Source of the DNA: Endomychus coccineus
Taxonomy: Eukaryota > Arthropoda > Insecta > Coleoptera > Endomychidae
Assembly (NCBI GenBank): GCA_958510875.1
Contig: OY294069.1
Location: forward strand, 434,001-498,000
Length of the DNA stretch: 64,000 nucleotides
Direction of reading: 5' to 3'
The position numbers and the translations under genes are program-made. The notes beneath the pieces were generated by a model. The model did no database searches. It was not told the DNA's origin and was given only the letters and a program-made list of their open reading frames with translations. Positions 58,645 to 64,000 of the stretch are shown here, in pieces; position 1 is the stretch's first letter; each line of letters opens with the position of its first letter.

Positions 58645-60260
58645 TCAAGACACGCTGTATATAAATATAAATCTGGCTCGTGATATTTAAACATACATTC
58701 GACCCTGGACATTGTTATACTATGACATGTACACATATGGCTTTATATAACTTTATATGCAGCAGATGTTAAACATATTATTAATGTCAACAATTTAGTA
58801 ATGAATATGTTAATAAGTTTGTACAAACGACGTCTATGCTAATTCCGTATTAATTCGAATTTTAACAGTTTACAGCTTATGTGATTGTTATGTTCTTAAT
58901 AGCATATCCAGGTGCTAAATCTAGATAGAGGCACATGGAAGACAGGTGCAAGATTGTTCGATTTACATTTTGAAATTTCATTGCGGTCAGAATTTTCAGC
59001 AAATCTGACAATCTGGGCCCGGTGCACGTTCTTTCTGATCGTCTTGATTATAACCATTTATAACGAAGGTATCTTCTACGTGTACCAATTATTATTTATG
59101 AACTAACAGTTGGTTGATTTTCAATATAGATCATATACTTACTTACAGTATGTGGTACTTTTGCGAGCATTGAGTGAAATATTACTTACCGAACATTTTT
59201 TTTGGGAACAATTAAGTTCTGACCTATCTTTTAGAAACACTTCAATCCTATTAAGAATACCTACTTCATTCTTCAAAACTAGTGTCAAAAATGCAATAGA
59301 AAAAGATGATAATACCGAATGTGATGTGTTTTGTAACCCTAACCAAAAATACGTCAAAAATAGTCTGAACAAAACATTTATTGTGTACCAAGATACGTTA
59401 TTCGCCGGAAAAAGTGGTTCGAATTGAGTCTACGCTAAGACATGAATCCGAATTCGACATATTTTGATTGTGAAGATCATTTTATGCAAGTATATTGAGC
59501 ATTAATATACATTTTTCGCACCTTTGTTATCACTTTTCGGAAATGCGTTAATATATGTAAAATAATTATAATCTCAACATTTTTGGATTGCACTTAAAGG
59601 TGAACCTAGAAAATTATGTTAGATTTTCTTTGATCAATTACTAATTACAACACGACAACGTAACCTAAAAATTTATTACTTATGCCTTATTATCATCAAT
59701 TTGAATATAACATAAATGAAATCGGAAAAATCGGAACTAATTCTATTAATAAATAGAACGCTTGTTTCCGGATAGGAAGAACTAACTGTACATTTCATGA
59801 AAGGATTCAATAATGAATAATATTGTATCGAAATGAACCATAATGTGAGCATTAAAATTCTAATAACTACAGTTGGTAGATACTATTCAAACATCAAATT
59901 ATGATAAATTTATTCACTTCCTTTGTTGTTCGTTCACTTCATTTGTTCCTAAACACCTGAACATTGTAAGATCGATTTATAATTCTAGTCTTTTCTTTGG
60001 TCGTGTGTTTCGTTTTATGCCAACTACGTTCGTATTATTTACATCCGTTCTGGCTGTTTCCTGTTTCCCGACGCCTGCCAGCCGAATCTCCTGATATTAT
60101 TCAACTAAGCAACCCCCAAGGGGCCTTTAAGACTATTTGTATTATTTGTAAACCAAATGTTATGTTTTTATTCTCTCTATTAAGTTAAATGATGAATATT
60201 AGGTAAAAAGGCTTTCGCCACCAGATACCTGCTTGTATACGTAACACACAGGCATCCATT
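58645..60260. other. unassigned, 105-codon ORF at 59110-59427
   Basis: The plus-strand ORF 59110-59427 has no recognisable domain and an overlapping ORF on the other strand. Otherwise nothing seen. Confidence 0.35.
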
Positions 60261-60264
60261 GAAG

Positions 60265-60345
60265 AAAAATGAAACGTGTGGCACTCGGGGACTGTCGCGG
60301 TAAAGCTATTGCATAGCACTACGCCACAGGAACCTGTCCATGGGG
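60265..60345 (-). repeat. highly conserved short repeat, copy 2
   Basis: Complement of 34765-34832 (TGAAACGTGTGGCACTCGGG, then CGGTAAAGCTATTGCATAGC and ACTACGCCAC). Similarity stops sharply on both sides. Confidence 0.75.
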
Positions 60346-60349
60346 CCCA

Positions 60350-62150
60350 GCAGCTCCTCCTGATCTACAAATTGAGCGATTTCGATCAACTGTTCACATT
60401 AGTGCAGTCAAAATGGTCGATTTGATGGGACAAAGTGCATTATCTTCAGAATGTTATCAGAAACAAAGTCTACCTCATAGACAGTTGTGCAAATTGTTCA
60501 TATTTAATTAGCTCATTTTTGAGATTACATAAAAAATGCTAAATTTGCCCATTTTTGATCGGGTAAAGACTATTTCTGGTCAGTGAACACATGAAACTAG
60601 TCAAACAAATAGTTCAATTAACTTCATTTGTTATAAACAATTTATTTATTAACAAACAGATGAATTCGATTAAAACTACGAGCTCAGAGTCGTTTTCGGA
60701 TAATTTCGGTATTCTGATAATTTCGGTATTCGTCAAATTCGTCGAATGTATACCTACAAATTTCCTACTATTATGGTCTATAAATGCATAGATAAATATT
60801 TAAATTGTTTTAAACGAATTATTTATTAACTAATAAATTGATATTTTTATTTATTTTCATATAATATGCACACTCAGAACTATACTTTTTTGACAAAATT
60901 GATGAAATGTATCAAACGTATTTATTTATATATTACAGGAGCGGGTGGGGGGGGGGGGGTTGTGTTTTGGGAATGTCACGAAATTTGGATAGAAGGTTCC
61001 TCATATACCAGCAATAGAAGGGTACCAATTTCAAACCTTAGACGGAAGTCTAAAGGGTAAAAAAAAATAAAACTTCAAAACTGACCTAAAAAAAAGGCAA
61101 AAAACAGTTTTTTGAAGGTTATACATGATTCTACCCAATATTCATAATAGAAATTCCAGGATCTTATTATTTTTATCATAAGACACCATTTTTTCCAGGT
61201 CGCTAACCTCCATCAAATTTTTACAAACCTCGTCCTTTTTTTCCGTAGATTGACTCCACTAAAATGATTCTCTTATATTAGATTTTTTAAGCTCTTTCCC
61301 CATCGATAATATTTAAAATGTTTATCAACGTAAATACACTTTAATACGTGTAGCATCTGCGTATTGCAAAATATTTCGCTCTGAGTAAATCCACTTATAC
61401 CTACCTATAGAGTATGAAATGTGCAAGGATATGTTCACAATTGGAATATTCTGTATTCGAACTCACGTACTCAATTGCCAATTTGAAGAGACAATCCACA
61501 ATCTGTGCTACAGCTGAAGGGTTCAATTAGAATTGAACAGAAAGCGAGACGAAATTATCCCTAAAGCAGCCGAAAGAATCGCAAGTAGGCCAACAACGAC
61601 GATATAATACGTGATATTACATTTGCTGTTGTGTTTTATTAATTAACACGATAACTCGGCTATCCGTAACCAGGATATTATATTCTGTCTTCACTTTTAT
61701 CAGTCATCGTGCCAATTATGCCCTGGATCTCGATTGCCTTAAGTGTTGTATGAAATCTATACTTTAAAATTCACGCAGGGTTGTATTCAGCTCCTCTCGA
61801 CCAATACCAGGAGTTACATTATAGAAATATATGCACTGCTCCTTTCTGACTTTTAAAATAAAAGAGTCATCAATAGACTAAGTTTGAGGGCAGGCTGGAA
61901 TCAAGGACATTAAACAATAAAATAGTATATGTAGAGAATGGGCCCTATAGACTGATTGTATCATACTGCCAGTAAAATCGGCGCGATGCTTCCCACATAA
62001 CCAAAGTACAGCACGCTGCAAGTTCAAAGTTCAACTTCATACGAATATGTAACGTAACGTCAGTTTTCAGAATTACATTGCAGTGTAGAGAACTGACCAT
62101 TGGCGATTCTCTACAATTATTGTACAATGTCCTTGGCCTGGAACTGGTTC
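60350..62150. other. unassigned; 13-nt G run
   Basis: AT-rich. A homopolymer of 13 G lies at 60947-60959, unusual for this composition. No gene recognised. Confidence 0.4.
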
Positions 62151-62154
62151 TGGC

Positions 62155-62240
62155 TCTGAGGACGTCTCTAGTATTGAAGTAGGGGCAGTACCGCTTTTAG
62201 CAATACCGGTGCCCTGGGCATGATCTATACGGCGCCATAT
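62155..62240. repeat. GC-rich TE-like relic
   Basis: AGTAGGGGCAGTACCGCTTT, then ACCGGTGCCCTGGGCATG. The pattern GGGGC...GCCCTGGGC resembles the termini of a widespread animal DNA-transposon type and the relic at 63743-63822. Confidence 0.3.
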
Positions 62241-62244
62241 TGTC

Positions 62245-63740
62245 TGCTTTACAATTCATAGACAAATATGAAAAAAAGAATTAAATTTGTAAAACCTTAA
62301 AAATTAGGTTTCGCACAATTTTTTCTAATAATATTTCACTTTCGTGGCACTTTTATCAAGTCAGCGCATGTTTTCCGCAATTTCATTTTCATTTGTCAAG
62401 TTTGTTAATGCAACCAAAACTGAAGCTTGCGTCTTCTCCACGAAGGTGGCTCCCACAATCCCTTATATGATAATGCAAGGTACAACTATTGTCATGAAGT
62501 CTTTGTGTGAGTATGTGCGTAAACAACTGTGGACATGATTGTGACGTTTCGATTGCTCGCACGGAATGAAACTGTATTGTTCTAGGAACAAAAAAATAGA
62601 TGATGACGTTTTTGTAGTTATAACTTTAAAAATAATGATTATTAATATCATGGTCTGAACATATCACAAATAGCTAAAAACTGATGTTGTGCTTCCAGGT
62701 GTTGATCAAAAGGCACAAGTCTGCCAAGCAAGTTGCTGTATCATTAACTTCACATTTATCTTATGATTATATGTCAGCTTCAAATGATATCTAAGAAATG
62801 TATGTCGATTCACAATTTTGTTTTAAAAAACAATTTTATCGAAAATCACAATGAAAATCAGGAGCTAGTTGCTTTATCAAATAGCATAAAAGAAAGTATG
62901 AATAGTTAAATTAAATATTTACGTGTTACAATGTTCTTTTTTATTATTTCATACACTTACTTTTTTCTTCAAACATTTGGTGAACATTATAATTGTTAAT
63001 AAGATGATAATAATTAAAGAACCCAATTTTGTTTGTTTGTAACAGTTTATTATATAACAATATGTCAAAGCTGCTATAACATATAATGATACCTCGTTGA
63101 TTTATACAAGTAGAGAATCGTGAGACGCCTATAAAATCAGCTAAGACAATTTGCATGTTGCCACTATCTAGCATGATATTTAAGAGTTAAAAGCAGTTGA
63201 AGTAAAGGTGGAATGCAACATTGCAACCTCCTCTGAAATCAATCATATTAATATATCTCATATAGTCAGATAAGTGATTATATCATACCTGTTTGTTAAT
63301 AATTTGATTCCCAGCTATTTCCAAGAAATGCAACGACATACATTTTCATATTCTTGATTTTCTTATTCGTTTTAGTCTGTTTCACATAAACATCATTAAA
63401 ATCTCGAGAATCAGAATAACTTATGTAAAATAACAAATTCTCAGATAATTAAACATAAATTATTATTTAGTTAAGAACCCTTTCAAAATAATTATGAAAT
63501 TGGTTGAGTAATGTAAAGTATGTTTCTAGATCCAACTTAACCAACATTAATGAGTGTGGAAAGTCACGTAATCAATTGATCACAGCTTTTCTTGATTTAC
63601 TTTGACTCTTATTATGACTTGAAGTGTTGAATTATTTCATTGAACTTTAGGCAGTTCAAACATTAATGATAGAAAGAAATCAGAATTTCCAGATCTAGTT
63701 TACCCATTACTAAAATTTAGCCGTTCAACCAAGTCAGAAT
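62245..63740. other. unassigned sequence
   Basis: AT-rich; short ORFs only. Confidence 0.4.
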
Positions 63741-63742
63741 AT

Positions 63743-63822
63743 GCCAGGGTTGCCAAACATGAAGGGGCGCCGAAGGCTCTACCTCTTGCCCTGGGCGCGC
63801 CCTATTCGAACGCCGCCGCCTG
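63743..63822. repeat. GC-rich mini-element
   Basis: An 80-bp GC-rich island beginning CCAGGGTTGCC and ending GCCGCCGCCTGG, with GGGGCGCC and GGGCGCGCCC inside, in otherwise AT-rich sequence. It may be a remnant of a TIR element. Confidence 0.35.
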
Positions 63823-64000
63823 GAGAAACGAGAATGTATTTAAGATGCAAATCTAAATATTAAATGGAATTGATTTGTCCGTTTCATTGTGTTATCCATT
63901 TTGAACAAACATTTTGTATTATTATTTGTTTAAGATTAATGTAGTATGACATTTGATAATCTTATTCATTTCATACGTTTTGGGTACGTGAATGTACCCA

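Overview
This window looks like intergenic or intronic DNA from an AT-rich arthropod genome, most likely an insect. The evidence is indirect: mariner/Tc1 transposases with TA target duplications, jockey/CR1-like non-LTR retrotransposons with (ATT)n tails, Penelope-like elements with RT plus GIY-YIG domains, and one tiny 59-nt spliceosomal intron. I recognise no host protein-coding gene, rRNA or tRNA. Almost every ORF with recognisable similarity belongs to a transposable element, and almost all of these are broken.

Layout. 0.5-2 kb: a TIR or solo-LTR-like element and a Penelope terminal repeat with a hammerhead-ribozyme-like motif. 6.2-7.1 kb: a decayed Penelope copy. 7.2-9.5 kb: a nearly complete 2.29-kb Tc1/mariner-superfamily transposon with very long inverted arms, an intron and one premature stop. 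10.2-12 kb: a decayed Penelope copy with its ribozyme-like motif downstream. 14.0-15.9 kb: a LINE carrying a nested mariner fragment. 16.5-17.5 kb: an unusually GC-rich relic. 19.1-19.8 kb: a fold-back Penelope fragment. 20.2-22.1 kb: the best-preserved Penelope ORF (430 aa). 22-28 kb: LINE fragments. 30.7-32.6 kb: a mariner split by a 942-bp TIR element. 33-35 kb: a mosaic of repeats. 36.5-37.5 kb: a mariner deletion derivative and a Tc1 relic. 38.4-43.9 kb: several LINE pieces, including a 420-aa RT ORF. 44-49 kb: MITEs, a fold-back ribozyme-like repeat and LINEs, one split by a TIR element. 51-58 kb: another mariner, more LINEs and a hairpin MITE. 58-64 kb: mostly unassigned sequence with small repeat relics.

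The most coherent signal is a set of hammerhead-like motifs (CTGANGA, one extra base, stem II, GAAA) that recur in sense orientation downstream of, or beside, Penelope-like sequence. At least four stem-II families are present. One copy (1876-1917, minus strand) can be folded by eye into all three helices with a consistent cleavage site. The second is the long-arm transposon at 7199-9485, whose arms each look like a free-standing MITE. Both interpretations are by eye, from sequence and family knowledge; nothing was computed or searched.
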